DNA from: Alkanindiges sp.
GTDB taxonomy: Bacteria; Pseudomonadota; Gammaproteobacteria; Pseudomonadales; Moraxellaceae
Assembly (NCBI GenBank): GCA_030152125.1
Contig: JASLIR010000480.1
Span: 1-15,702 of the forward strand
Reading direction: 5' to 3'
Length of the DNA: 15,702 bases
Below are positions 1 to 7,024 of this stretch, in pieces. Each line of letters starts with the position of its first letter. The first letter of the stretch is position 1. The notes under the pieces were generated by a model. The model was given only the letters and a program-made list of their open reading frames with translations. It searched no databases and was not told where the DNA came from. The position numbers and the translations under genes were made by a program.

Positions 1-107
1 CCCTGTTGCAGTGTGGCAATAAACTGCTGAACGGCTGGCTGCTGCATAGCGTCCTCTGTCACTTGTACAGCATCCGTCACTGACGTATTTAAGTTTTGAC
101 TGGACAT
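1..107 (-). CDS. Unrecognised protein, N-terminal fragment (runs off left edge)
   Basis: Reading leftwards from an ATG at 107-105 there is an open frame of 35 codons that runs off the window edge. A good ribosome-binding site, GAGG (complement of 116-119), sits 8 bases before the ATG. The start of the protein is MSSQNLNTSVTDAVQVTEDA, followed by a Gln-rich stretch (QQPAVQQF). It has no signal peptide and no membrane segment in the visible part, so it is probably cytoplasmic. It is divergent from the PAQR-family gene. I do not recognise the family from 35 residues. The strong RBS, the plausible promoter at 145-174 and the lack of stop codons are the reasons for calling it a gene. Confidence 0.6.
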   Translation of the reverse strand, partial: MSSQNLNTSVTDAVQVTEDAMQQPAVQQFIATLQQ

Positions 108-144
108 CACAGCAACCTCATTCACAGCAGACAATTTACAACCC

Positions 145-174
145 ATTAGCACAAGGCATGATAGCCGATTGCAA
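145..174 (-). promoter_or_regulatory. Candidate promoter of the left-edge minus-strand gene
   Basis: Read on the minus strand, TTGCAA (169-174) acts as a -35. An 18-base spacer follows, then GCTAAT (145-150) as a -10, preceded by TGT, which gives an extended -10 (TGn). The start codon lies about 38 bases further on. Match is 4 of 6 at each box, so this is a reasonable but unproven promoter. Confidence 0.3.
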
Positions 175-259
175 CCCCAGCGTCAGTTTTTAATACACGC
201 TGACACTCTGCAATTATGCTATGTTGCCATTATCAGTAAGCACATGATGTCTGTTGAAT

Positions 260-931
260 ATGAATAACAATAAGCCCGCCACCAGTAGTAGCCCAGCCGC
301 CTACTCGGCCAAAGAAGAACTGGCCAATGCCATCACACACGGTATTGCTGCCCTGCTGGCACTGGTAGCTTGCATATTACTGGTAAATAAAGGCCTGTAT
401 AGCCTGACACCCCTGCAACTGACCGGACTTGTCGTGTACGGGGTAAGCATGGTTATCCTGTTTCTGGCCTCCACGCTGTATCACAGTATTCAGGTAGAAA
501 AAACCCGCACCATACTCAAACAGCTGGACCACAGTGCGATTTACCTGCTGATTGCCGGTACATATACCCCGTTTTTAATGATCAGCCTGAACAACCGGCC
601 CGCCTATATTCTGCTGATGGTGCTGTGGGTGCTTGCCATGGTGGGCATTGTTTTTAAAATCTTCTTTGTACACCGCTTTGGCAAGGTCTCGCTTATTACC
701 TACCTGCTGATGGGCTGGCTGGCACTGTTTGTCATACCGGACATTTACCGTGCATTGCCAAGAGCAGGCTTTGACTTACTGGTAGCTGGTGGCCTGTGCT
801 ACACCATTGGCACGCTGTTTTATGCGGCCAAACGCTATCCCTTTACCCATGCAGTATGGCACCTGTTTGTCATTGGCGGCGCAGCCTGCCACTGTATTGC
901 CATTTATTATTATGTATTGCCCATAGCTTAG
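260..931 (+). CDS. PAQR / haemolysin III family membrane protein (YqfA-like)
   Basis: A 223-residue seven-helix membrane protein of the haemolysin III (PAQR, CREST superfamily) type. Visible hallmarks are the N-terminal EELANAITHG (about residues 19-28), STLYHS (71-76), LDHSAIYLLIAGTYTPF (from about 89) and HAVWHLF (197-203) near the C-terminus. They supply the superfamily's metal site in full: Sx3H in helix 2 (S71, H75), Asp90 in helix 3 and Hx3H in helix 7 (H197, H201). Family members are inner-membrane proteins, and PAQR relatives bind zinc and are linked to lipid hydrolysis; the haemolysin name is historical. I use ATG 260; an in-frame TTG at 254 would add two residues. Neither start has a clear Shine-Dalgarno sequence. 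No hairpin terminator follows. Substrate unknown. Confidence 0.9.
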   Translation: MNNNKPATSSSPAAYSAKEELANAITHGIAALLALVACILLVNKGLYSLTPLQLTGLVVYGVSMVILFLASTLYHSIQVEKTRTILKQLDHSAIYLLIAGTYTPFLMISLNNRPAYILLMVLWVLAMVGIVFKIFFVHRFGKVSLITYLLMGWLALFVIPDIYRALPRAGFDLLVAGGLCYTIGTLFYAAKRYPFTHAVWHLFVIGGAACHCIAIYYYVLPIA

Positions 932-1100
932 TTTAATTACACCACACATTTTTTAATCAGCTTGCTGGCATATTGAAAATACTAATGGCACTATAGCTGC
1001 CTGTTTTTACATTACTTCACAACACTTTTAGCCTGCTTTGACAATCAGTTCGGGCATTGGCACGTGTTTTTTATTTTAAACCCATGATGAGCAAGCCGCT

Positions 1101-2396
1101 ATGAGCAATGCAGCCCTTGCAGCAGCCCCCGCCAACTCCAGAGGCCGGGTGCTTTTTGCCAGTTTGATTGGCACCACCATCGAGTTTTTCGATTTTTATA
1201 TTTATGCCACTGCCGCGGTACTGGTGTTTCCACACCTGTTTTTCCCGGCAGGGGACGAAAAAGCAGCTATTTTGCAATCACTGGCTACTTTTGCACTGGC
1301 ATTCTTTGCTCGCCCTATCGGCTCCGCTGTGTTTGGTCACTATGGTGACCGTATTGGCCGTAAAGCCACACTGGTTGCAGCGTTGCTAACCATGGGCCTA
1401 TCAACCGTTGCGATTGGTTTGCTGCCTACCTACGCACAAATTGGTATTGTGGCGCCCTTATTACTGGCACTTTGCCGCTTTGGTCAGGGCCTGGGTCTCG
1501 GCGGAGAATGGGGTGGCGCAGTACTACTGGCTACTGAAAATGCGCCACCCGGCAAACGCGCCTGGTATGGCATGTTCCCGCAACTGGGTGCACCGATTGG
1601 CTTTATTCTGGCTGGCGGCTCCTTCCTGCTGCTGGGTGAATTCCTCAGTAATGAGGACTTTCTGGCCTGGGGCTGGCGTATTCCTTTTGTTGCCAGTGCA
1701 TTGCTGGTATTTGTAGGCTTGTATGTACGCTTAAAAATTCACGAAACACCAGTATTTAAAGCAGCGCTGGAAAACCATGAACGGGTTAAAGTGCCCATGA
1801 TTACCGTGTTCAAGGAACACACCCGCATGGTGTTTCTGGGAACGCTGATTGCGCTGGCAACCTTTGTCCTGTTTTATCTGGTGACTGTATTTGCACTCAC
1901 CTGGGGCACCAAAAGCCTGGGTTACAGCCGCGAACATTTCCTGATTATGCAGATTATTGCGGTATTGTTTTTTGCATTATGTATTCCTATTTCGGCAGTG
2001 CTAGCGGACCGTTATGGCCGCCGTTTAACACTGAGCCTGATTAGCGCCGCTATCATTATTTTTGGTTTTGTAATGGGACCATTGTTTAGTGGTGGTACGG
2101 ATGCCAGTGTACTGGCCTTCCTGTGTATTGGCCTGGCACTGATGGGGCTAACTTACGGCCCGCTGGGTACCATCCTGTCTGAACTGTTTCCGACCAGCGT
2201 ACGGTATACCGGTGCTTCGCTCACCTTTAACTTTGCCGGTATTTTTGGGGCCTCACTGGCGCCCTATATTGCCATGTGGCTGGCAAGCAATTACAGCCTG
2301 AATGCCGTAGGTTACTATCTTGCCATTGCAGCATTGCTCACGTTAATCGCCCTGCGCCTGACGCATGAAACCAAGGATACCAAGCTGGATCAGTAA
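1101..2396 (+). CDS. MFS metabolite:H+ symporter (MHS family)
   Basis: A 431-residue, 12-helix inner-membrane transporter of the major facilitator superfamily, metabolite:proton symporter branch (KgtP, ShiA, ProP and citrate carriers are known members). The N-terminus shows the family signature around FFDFYIYATAA (29-39), then FFARPIGSAVFGHYGD and DRIGRK (68-88, the MFS motif A in loop 2-3), and RFGQGLGLGGEWGGA (126-140). A second motif A-like DRYGRR lies in the loop after helix 8. The length is normal for the family. The RBS before ATG 1101 is weak. No regulator or catabolic gene lies next to it, so the substrate cannot be named; small carboxylates or osmolytes are the usual range. It is followed by an inverted repeat at 2414-2449 that may mark the end of the transcript. 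Confidence 0.9.
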   Translation: MSNAALAAAPANSRGRVLFASLIGTTIEFFDFYIYATAAVLVFPHLFFPAGDEKAAILQSLATFALAFFARPIGSAVFGHYGDRIGRKATLVAALLTMGLSTVAIGLLPTYAQIGIVAPLLLALCRFGQGLGLGGEWGGAVLLATENAPPGKRAWYGMFPQLGAPIGFILAGGSFLLLGEFLSNEDFLAWGWRIPFVASALLVFVGLYVRLKIHETPVFKAALENHERVKVPMITVFKEHTRMVFLGTLIALATFVLFYLVTVFALTWGTKSLGYSREHFLIMQIIAVLFFALCIPISAVLADRYGRRLTLSLISAAIIIFGFVMGPLFSGGTDASVLAFLCIGLALMGLTYGPLGTILSELFPTSVRYTGASLTFNFAGIFGASLAPYIAMWLASNYSLNAVGYYLAIAALLTLIALRLTHETKDTKLDQ

Positions 2397-2413
2397 AATC
2401 CGGCTGTTAACCC

Positions 2414-2449
2414 TGTATAGCCTGAGTACCTGCTTGCTCAGGCTATACA
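2414..2449. repeat. Perfect 13-bp inverted repeat (stem-loop or operator)
   Basis: TGTATAGCCTGAG (2414-2426) and its exact reverse complement CTCAGGCTATACA (2437-2449) are separated by 10 bases. It begins 18 bases after the transporter stop codon. No T-run follows on the plus strand, so it is not a standard intrinsic terminator, though it could form the 3' end of the mRNA. Its right arm ends in TATACA (2444-2449), which lies 17 bases before TAATAT (2467-2472) and could be the -35 of the cyclase gene. In that case the palindrome would be an operator. Confidence 0.75.
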
Positions 2450-2472
2450 ACCGCTCGCAAGCACTCTAATAT
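2444..2472 (+). promoter_or_regulatory. Candidate promoter of the diguanylate cyclase gene
   Basis: TATACA (2444-2449, 4 of 6 to the -35 consensus), a 17-base spacer and TAATAT (2467-2472, 4 of 6 to the -10). It lies about 50 bases before the start codon and the -35 is inside the right arm of the 13-bp inverted repeat. Assigned by eye only. Confidence 0.25.
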
Positions 2473-2524
2473 TGTTCCTGACTGTCTTGAATCCCAGCAA
2501 GCAAACAGGTACAGGGAGCAAACC

Positions 2525-4012
2525 TTGCTGAAAAGCACCGCATCCGGCAACTTACATTTTCTGCATGAGCGCATCCTGCTGCTTAAAATAGCATGCCTGT
2601 TGATTGTCGCACCTTCGCTGCTGGTACTGTATGGCTGGCTGATTGAGGAAAAAACCCTGTTCTGGCTATTTCCCAATCATATCTCCATGAAAGCCAACAC
2701 GGCATTCAGCCTTATTCTGGCAAGCGTGGCCTTGTTGCTATTTAACAATCCGGCCTTATGGGTATACAGGCTGCAACGCTTCATTGCCATCCTGCTCTTT
2801 CTGCTGGGGGCAGTTACCCTCTACCAGTATGTCAGCGATACTACGCTGCCCTATCTGGATCGCTTACTGATCAAACCGGCGCTACTGGCCCTTAGCACCC
2901 AGGAAAAATACCAGCAGCTTTTTAACCACCGCATGTCACCACTGGCAGCCATTAACCTGATGCTACTTGCTGGCAGCATTTTTTTCCTGGCTAACCGGCA
3001 TAACAACCGCCAATTATACCTGGCACGTCTGCTGGTTATTCCCGTCATTATTTCATCAATTCTGGTACTTATCGGCTATGCCTATGGGGTGCGCGACCTG
3101 TACCGTTTTGGTTTCTTTGTACCTATCTCCGCGCTATCGGCAATCTCTTTTTTGCTACTGGCAACCAGCCTGCTGCTGATTCGTGCCGAACGTGGTTTTA
3201 TGCGCCTGTTTGTGGGACACACGCTAGGTAGCCGCATGGTGCGCTGGCTAATACCGGCACTGATTATTATCTTTGTGACCATTGGCTGGCTATGCCGGCA
3301 AGGCAACTTACTGCACCTGTACAATAACCAGTTTGAAACCTCATTGCTGATCTTCCTGACCTTGCTGTTATCCAGCATCCTGATTATCTGGCAATCGCGC
3401 ATGCAGCACGGGCAGGAATTATTACGCCAGCATGCACAACACGCCTTGCAAATGAATAATCTGGCGCTGGAAAAAAAGGTAAAACAGCGCACGCATGAGC
3501 TGGAACAGCTGATGCAGGAACTGGAAACCCTGAGCCTGACTGATGGCCTGACCGGCATTGCCAACCGGCGGGCCTTTGAACAGCGCCTAACCCTGGATTG
3601 GCAGCGTGCACTACGGTATCAGCACCCGCTCTCGGTGCTAATGCTGGATATTGACTACTTTAAAAGCCTGAACGATGAATTTGGTCATGCTGCGGGAGAT
3701 GTGGTACTGCAGCAAATTGCCATTTTGCTTATGGAAGCGGCGCGCGACATAGATCTGGTATGCCGTTACGGCGGGGAAGAGTTTATTATCCTGATGATAG
3801 AAACCGGGCTACCTGATGCATTACAGGTAGCTGAACGCATCAGGCTGCATATTGCCGCCCATCCCTGGCCAATCCGCCAGGTTACTGCCAGCATTGGGGT
3901 TGCTACCCTGCAACCGGAACAATCCATTCAGGCACTGCTCAAGGCTGCCGACCAGGCGCTGTATCAGGCCAAAGCAGCAGGCCGTAACTGTGTGGTCAGT
4001 GCCTCTAGCTGA
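2525..4012 (+). CDS. Membrane diguanylate cyclase (GGDEF domain)
   Basis: A 495-residue inner-membrane protein that should make cyclic di-GMP from two GTP. Start TTG 2525 is backed by AGGGAG (2513-2518) 6 bases upstream; the next in-frame Met is only at about residue 55. About eight membrane helices fill residues 18-291, followed by a charged, helical, coiled-coil-like linker (292-335) and the GGDEF domain (about 336-495). The domain opens with LTDGLTGIANRRAF and has the metal-binding DIDYFK (about 375-380). The active site is GGEEF at 416-420. RDID (407-410), five residues before it, is an intact RxxD inhibitory site, so product feedback is expected. The membrane part repeats a motif of the type H/P-x-M/I-S-x-x-x-A three times (about 52-73, 135-156, 196-219), like sensor modules in front of some kinases. 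The input signal is unknown. No EAL domain is present. Confidence 0.93.
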   Translation: MLKSTASGNLHFLHERILLLKIACLLIVAPSLLVLYGWLIEEKTLFWLFPNHISMKANTAFSLILASVALLLFNNPALWVYRLQRFIAILLFLLGAVTLYQYVSDTTLPYLDRLLIKPALLALSTQEKYQQLFNHRMSPLAAINLMLLAGSIFFLANRHNNRQLYLARLLVIPVIISSILVLIGYAYGVRDLYRFGFFVPISALSAISFLLLATSLLLIRAERGFMRLFVGHTLGSRMVRWLIPALIIIFVTIGWLCRQGNLLHLYNNQFETSLLIFLTLLLSSILIIWQSRMQHGQELLRQHAQHALQMNNLALEKKVKQRTHELEQLMQELETLSLTDGLTGIANRRAFEQRLTLDWQRALRYQHPLSVLMLDIDYFKSLNDEFGHAAGDVVLQQIAILLMEAARDIDLVCRYGGEEFIILMIETGLPDALQVAERIRLHIAAHPWPIRQVTASIGVATLQPEQSIQALLKAADQALYQAKAAGRNCVVSASS

Positions 4013-4042
4013 GCGCTGTACCATTTAAGCCGCGCCATTTAA

Positions 4043-5053
4043 TTAGTGCAAATGCAGGATATCAATTGTGGGGGGTGCGCGAAAACGCAACGGCACACCC
4101 ACCAGCCCCGTACCAATGGTCACAAATACCTGAGCATTTTCGGCCTGGTACAAGCCTTTTTTATAACCCAGCAAAGACACCTTGCGCATCACATAGCTGG
4201 TAATCCATGGCAACTCGATTTGCCCGCCATGAGTATGCCCGGACAGCATTAACGGCCGGTTTGGTAATGGCGGCACCTGAGCAACCGTATCCGGGTTATG
4301 CGCCAGTAAAAGCCAGTGCTTGTCCTGTGGTAAATCTGGCAACATATCCAGCTCGGCCTTGCCTGCCCACAGGTCGCCCACCCCCATCAGGCGCACTTCG
4401 TCCAGCTCTATAATACTGTTTTCAATCGGCATGATATTGGCATGCAACAGGGCCTCACGCAGGATTTCCTGTACTGGTGGGCCGGGAATCTGTTCATCAT
4501 GATTGCCTGGTACTGAATATGCGGGCGCAATAAAACCGGACAATACCGTTAAATCCTGTTTTAAATGATCATTCGGCTCGTAGGTCCAGTCCCCGGAAAA
4601 TACAATGATGTCCGGGTCTTCTGCATTCACCAGCTTCACAATTTTTTTCAGCTGGCGAACCCGGCCGGAAAACAAGCCAACATGCACATCTGCCAGCAAG
4701 GCTACCTTTAAGGGCCGCTGCAATGCGGGGCCATGCTGTAAGGTGATAGGGGTATGCTTTACCACCACATATAAAGGTTCGATAAAACGCGCATATATCA
4801 GGAATAAAGCCAGCAGGCTCATTGGGATGGCTTCCCATGCCGTTTGCAGGCCAACCGACCATTGCCATAAAGTCCAGGAAAAAAATGGCAGGCTTAGATG
4901 CAAGCCATAATATACAAACAGCAGCACAAAGGTTTTTAGCGGTGCAGTTGTAATGGAATGCCGTCCAACCTGGATGGCACGCAGCACGGCATATAGCGCT
5001 ATCAGCGCAAAAACACCATAAAAAGCATTATTAATAAACAAGATATCTGACAT
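4043..5053 (-). CDS. Membrane-anchored calcineurin-like metallophosphoesterase
   Basis: A 336-residue protein with about three N-terminal membrane helices (roughly 5-24, 38-58, 76-99) and a C-terminal dinuclear-metal phosphoesterase domain from about residue 114. All metal-ligand motifs are present and in order: DVH (D122, H124), GD (154-155), GNHD (183-186), LLAHNPD (H252) and GHTHGGQ (272-278). The overall form is that of the YkuE/YaeI group of membrane-associated phosphodiesterases, some of which act on lipids or cell-envelope nucleotide-lipids. Which side of the membrane the domain faces depends on the helix count and cannot be settled here. It is convergent with the cyclase, with 30 bases between stops and no evident terminator. 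The start ATG 5053 is preceded by GGAT at a rather long spacing. Substrate unknown. Confidence 0.9.
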   Translation of the reverse strand: MSDILFINNAFYGVFALIALYAVLRAIQVGRHSITTAPLKTFVLLFVYYGLHLSLPFFSWTLWQWSVGLQTAWEAIPMSLLALFLIYARFIEPLYVVVKHTPITLQHGPALQRPLKVALLADVHVGLFSGRVRQLKKIVKLVNAEDPDIIVFSGDWTYEPNDHLKQDLTVLSGFIAPAYSVPGNHDEQIPGPPVQEILREALLHANIMPIENSIIELDEVRLMGVGDLWAGKAELDMLPDLPQDKHWLLLAHNPDTVAQVPPLPNRPLMLSGHTHGGQIELPWITSYVMRKVSLLGYKKGLYQAENAQVFVTIGTGLVGVPLRFRAPPTIDILHLH

Positions 5054-5416
5054 TCGTTTTATCCGTACCGCATATTAAGCGGCCTTACTGACGTTCAGCG
5101 TTATCAGGTTAAAATCTACCCGACGTTTTAACATGCCGATATCTCAAAAAAATAAGTCAGGCTGATGAAAAAGCAATCATTTCGGCATAAAACATTAACC
5201 AAAGTACACGCAGCACTTTAGGCTATATGTTTAGATTTTAACGAAATCATAAGGATGCTTTGTGGTCATTTCGCAATCATGTCCGTACTGTACATACAGG
5301 CGAACTATAGCCATCAGGCCTAATCGGCGTTACAGTGAGCAGGCACACCATTATCTTCACCTGCATTATCTTCACCTGGATCATCGCCACCACCTGCCTG
5401 AAGGATAACAATAACC
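5054..5416. other. 363-bp gene-free stretch between divergent genes
   Basis: This stretch separates the metallophosphoesterase (leftwards) and the ClsC-like gene (rightwards), so it should hold both promoters. I could not pick out a convincing -35/-10 pair on either strand. It contains a weak 6-bp inverted repeat (CGAAAT at 5242-5247, ATTTCG at 5268-5273), an 18-codon basic frame from ATG 5165 with no proper RBS, and a perfect 15-base tandem repeat close to the right-hand start codon. No conserved protein is visible in any frame. Confidence 0.6.
5349..5378. repeat. Perfect 15-base tandem direct repeat
   Basis: CATTATCTTCACCTG occurs twice back to back (5349-5363 and 5364-5378). A degenerate third copy, CATCGCCACCACCTG (5382-5396, 10 of 15 identical), follows after 3 bases. 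The array ends 20 bases before the GTG start of the ClsC-like gene, just upstream of its AAGGA ribosome-binding site (5401-5405). It would lie in the 5' untranslated region or promoter. Confidence 0.85.
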
Positions 5417-6988
5417 GTGCAACGATATCTGTCCGGATCAGCATTACTGTTCTGTTTGCTACTGCTGACAGCCTGTTGCAGCCTGCCGTCGCGACAAAAC
5501 ATATCGCCTGTCTATCATCAGACAGATACCAAAAGCACTACGCTGGGCCAACTGTCCAGCCGCTTACAACCAGAAACCCCGCTACAGCCGGCAGGCACGG
5601 GTTATCAACTACTATACGACCCCATTGATGCCATTTCCGCTCGCCTGTTACTGATTAACCGGGCAGAAAAGAGTGTGGATTTACAATATTACATCTGGCA
5701 AAACGACAATGTAGGGGCGCTGATGTGCCATGCACTGTTGCAGGCAGCAGACCGTGGTGTCAAGGTTCGTTTATTGCTGGATGACAACAATACCAAAGGC
5801 CTGGATGCCATTTTACTCACGCTGGCACAGCATCCCAACATCGAAGTACGCCTGTTTAATCCCTTTGTGCACCGTACAATCCGGAGTATCGATTACCTGT
5901 TTGACTTTAAGCGCACCAACCGGCGCATGCACAACAAGTTATTCATTGCAGATGGACAGTTTGCCATTCTGGGCGGGCGCAATATCAGCAACCAGTATTT
6001 TGATGCGGGCGACAGCTTCCAGTTTTCCGATATTGATGTGCTGCTCACTGGCGAAGTATTGGCAGATGCCACGCAGTCCTTTGACCGTTACTGGAACTAT
6101 CAGGCCGCCTACCCGGTGCAAACCATGGTCAAGGCCAGTAAGCATCGCCTTACCCTACAAAGCGTGCGCCTGCAGCTGGCTGCGCACCTGCAAAAGGACA
6201 AGGTGTTGCAGTATCTGGCCCAGATCAAGGCTGACATGTCATTTGAACAATGGCTCAACACAGAGGCGCCTTTTTTATGGGTAAAGTCGCAACTGGTTCA
6301 GGATGCACCGGAAAAAATAAATAAGGACGCCAACCGTGCCGAGCACCTGGCCTTTCAGCTACAACATGCCATCGGGGAGCCGCAACAGCAGGTGGACATA
6401 GTATCTGCCTATTTTGTGATTGATGACAAGGCCAAACAAAGACTGGCCGATTTAAGCCGGCAAGGGGTAAAAATCCGCATCCTCACCAACTCTTACGCCG
6501 CTAATGATGTGAAAATCGTACATGCCTTTTATGCCAAAAACCGTGAATTCCTGCTGCAACATGGCATTGAGCTATATGAATTTATGCCGGTGATTAAAAA
6601 CTATAACCTGTGGCGCAAACGTAGCAAACGCAAGCTGATTGATTTAAAAGGCAGTAGCGATGCCAGCCTGCACGCCAAAATGCTGACTGTAGACCGCCAG
6701 CAGGTATTTATTGGTTCTTTTAATTTTGATTTACGCTCGGCCAATCTGAATACTGAAATAGGCATTATTCTGGATAGCCCTGCCCTGGCTGCGCAGGTCT
6801 CCGAGGAAATCAGCCGCAATATCTTAAATGTGTCCTACCGTGTGCATCTGGATGAAAAAGGCAAATTGGTGTGGGATGAAAGCACCCCGGCTGGCACGGT
6901 CACCCACCCGCAGGAACCCAGTCTGAACCCGGTAAATAAAATTGGCCTGAAACTGATTAGCCTGCTGCCACTGGACGGCCTGATGTAA
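5417..6988 (+). CDS. ClsC-like cardiolipin synthase / phospholipase D family lipoprotein
   Basis: A 523-residue protein of the phospholipase D superfamily with two complete HKD motifs: HNKLFIAD (H172, K174, D179, followed by GGRNI) and HAKMLTVD (H419, K421, D426, followed by GSFNFD). The sequence between and around them (LLLDDNNT, EVRLFNPF, NRRMHNK, ILTNSYAANDV, C-terminal SLLPLDGLM) follows the pattern of E. coli ClsC (YmdC), which makes cardiolipin from phosphatidylglycerol and phosphatidylethanolamine. It differs from ClsC in its N-terminus: a hydrophobic signal ending in the lipobox LTAC (17-20) predicts a lipoprotein with Cys20 as the acylated residue, exposed to the periplasm. The start is GTG 5417, since a stop codon lies just upstream in frame; AAGGA (5401-5405) is 11 bases away. 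The partner gene ymdB is not present here. Confidence 0.88.
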   Translation: MQRYLSGSALLFCLLLLTACCSLPSRQNISPVYHQTDTKSTTLGQLSSRLQPETPLQPAGTGYQLLYDPIDAISARLLLINRAEKSVDLQYYIWQNDNVGALMCHALLQAADRGVKVRLLLDDNNTKGLDAILLTLAQHPNIEVRLFNPFVHRTIRSIDYLFDFKRTNRRMHNKLFIADGQFAILGGRNISNQYFDAGDSFQFSDIDVLLTGEVLADATQSFDRYWNYQAAYPVQTMVKASKHRLTLQSVRLQLAAHLQKDKVLQYLAQIKADMSFEQWLNTEAPFLWVKSQLVQDAPEKINKDANRAEHLAFQLQHAIGEPQQQVDIVSAYFVIDDKAKQRLADLSRQGVKIRILTNSYAANDVKIVHAFYAKNREFLLQHGIELYEFMPVIKNYNLWRKRSKRKLIDLKGSSDASLHAKMLTVDRQQVFIGSFNFDLRSANLNTEIGIILDSPALAAQVSEEISRNILNVSYRVHLDEKGKLVWDESTPAGTVTHPQEPSLNPVNKIGLKLISLLPLDGLM

Positions 6989-7019
6989 ACCTGTCAGGCC
7001 ATCTAGCACAGTCATTTTT
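6977..7019 (+). terminator. Weak candidate terminator of the ClsC-like gene
   Basis: GGCCTGA (6977-6983) and TCAGGCC (6994-7000) form a 7-bp stem with a 10-base loop that includes the stop codon. A T5 run follows only at 7015-7019, 14 bases after the stem, so the match to an intrinsic terminator is poor. It sits in the 36-base gap between convergent genes, where a terminator is expected. Confidence 0.3.
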
Positions 7020-7024
7020 GTAGA

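Noticed and set aside
178..202. CAGCGT...ACGCTG inverted repeat upstream of the PAQR gene
   Set aside because: Arms are only 6 bp with a 13-base spacer and no supporting promoter fit; could be chance.
1038..1043. A perfect TTGACA -35 box before the MFS transporter
   Set aside because: No -10-like sequence lies 15-19 bases downstream (the sequence there is CACGTG), so I could not call a promoter.
1084..1104. A six-codon frame (MMSKPL) whose TGA overlaps the ATG of the MFS transporter
   Set aside because: It has no ribosome-binding site (preceded by a T/A-rich run) and no conserved content; overlap by ATGA is likely chance.
4013..4042. Terminator between the convergent cyclase and metallophosphoesterase genes
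   Set aside because: The 30-base gap holds only a short direct repeat (CCATTTA twice) and no hairpin or T-run.
5165..5221. Small basic frame of 18 codons (MKKQSFRHKTLTKVHAAL)
   Set aside because: The only purine-rich sequence ahead (AGG) is 3 bases from the ATG, too close for a normal RBS, and nothing about the peptide is recognisable.
5242..5273. CGAAAT...ATTTCG inverted repeat in the gene-free stretch
   Set aside because: A 6-bp stem with a 20-base loop in AT-rich DNA is weak evidence for any function.
5320..5502. Minus-strand frame with acidic GEDNAGEDN repeats opposite the ClsC-like start
   Set aside because: It overlaps the signal peptide coding region of a well-supported gene, and the repeat is explained by the 15-base tandem duplication; no RBS support.
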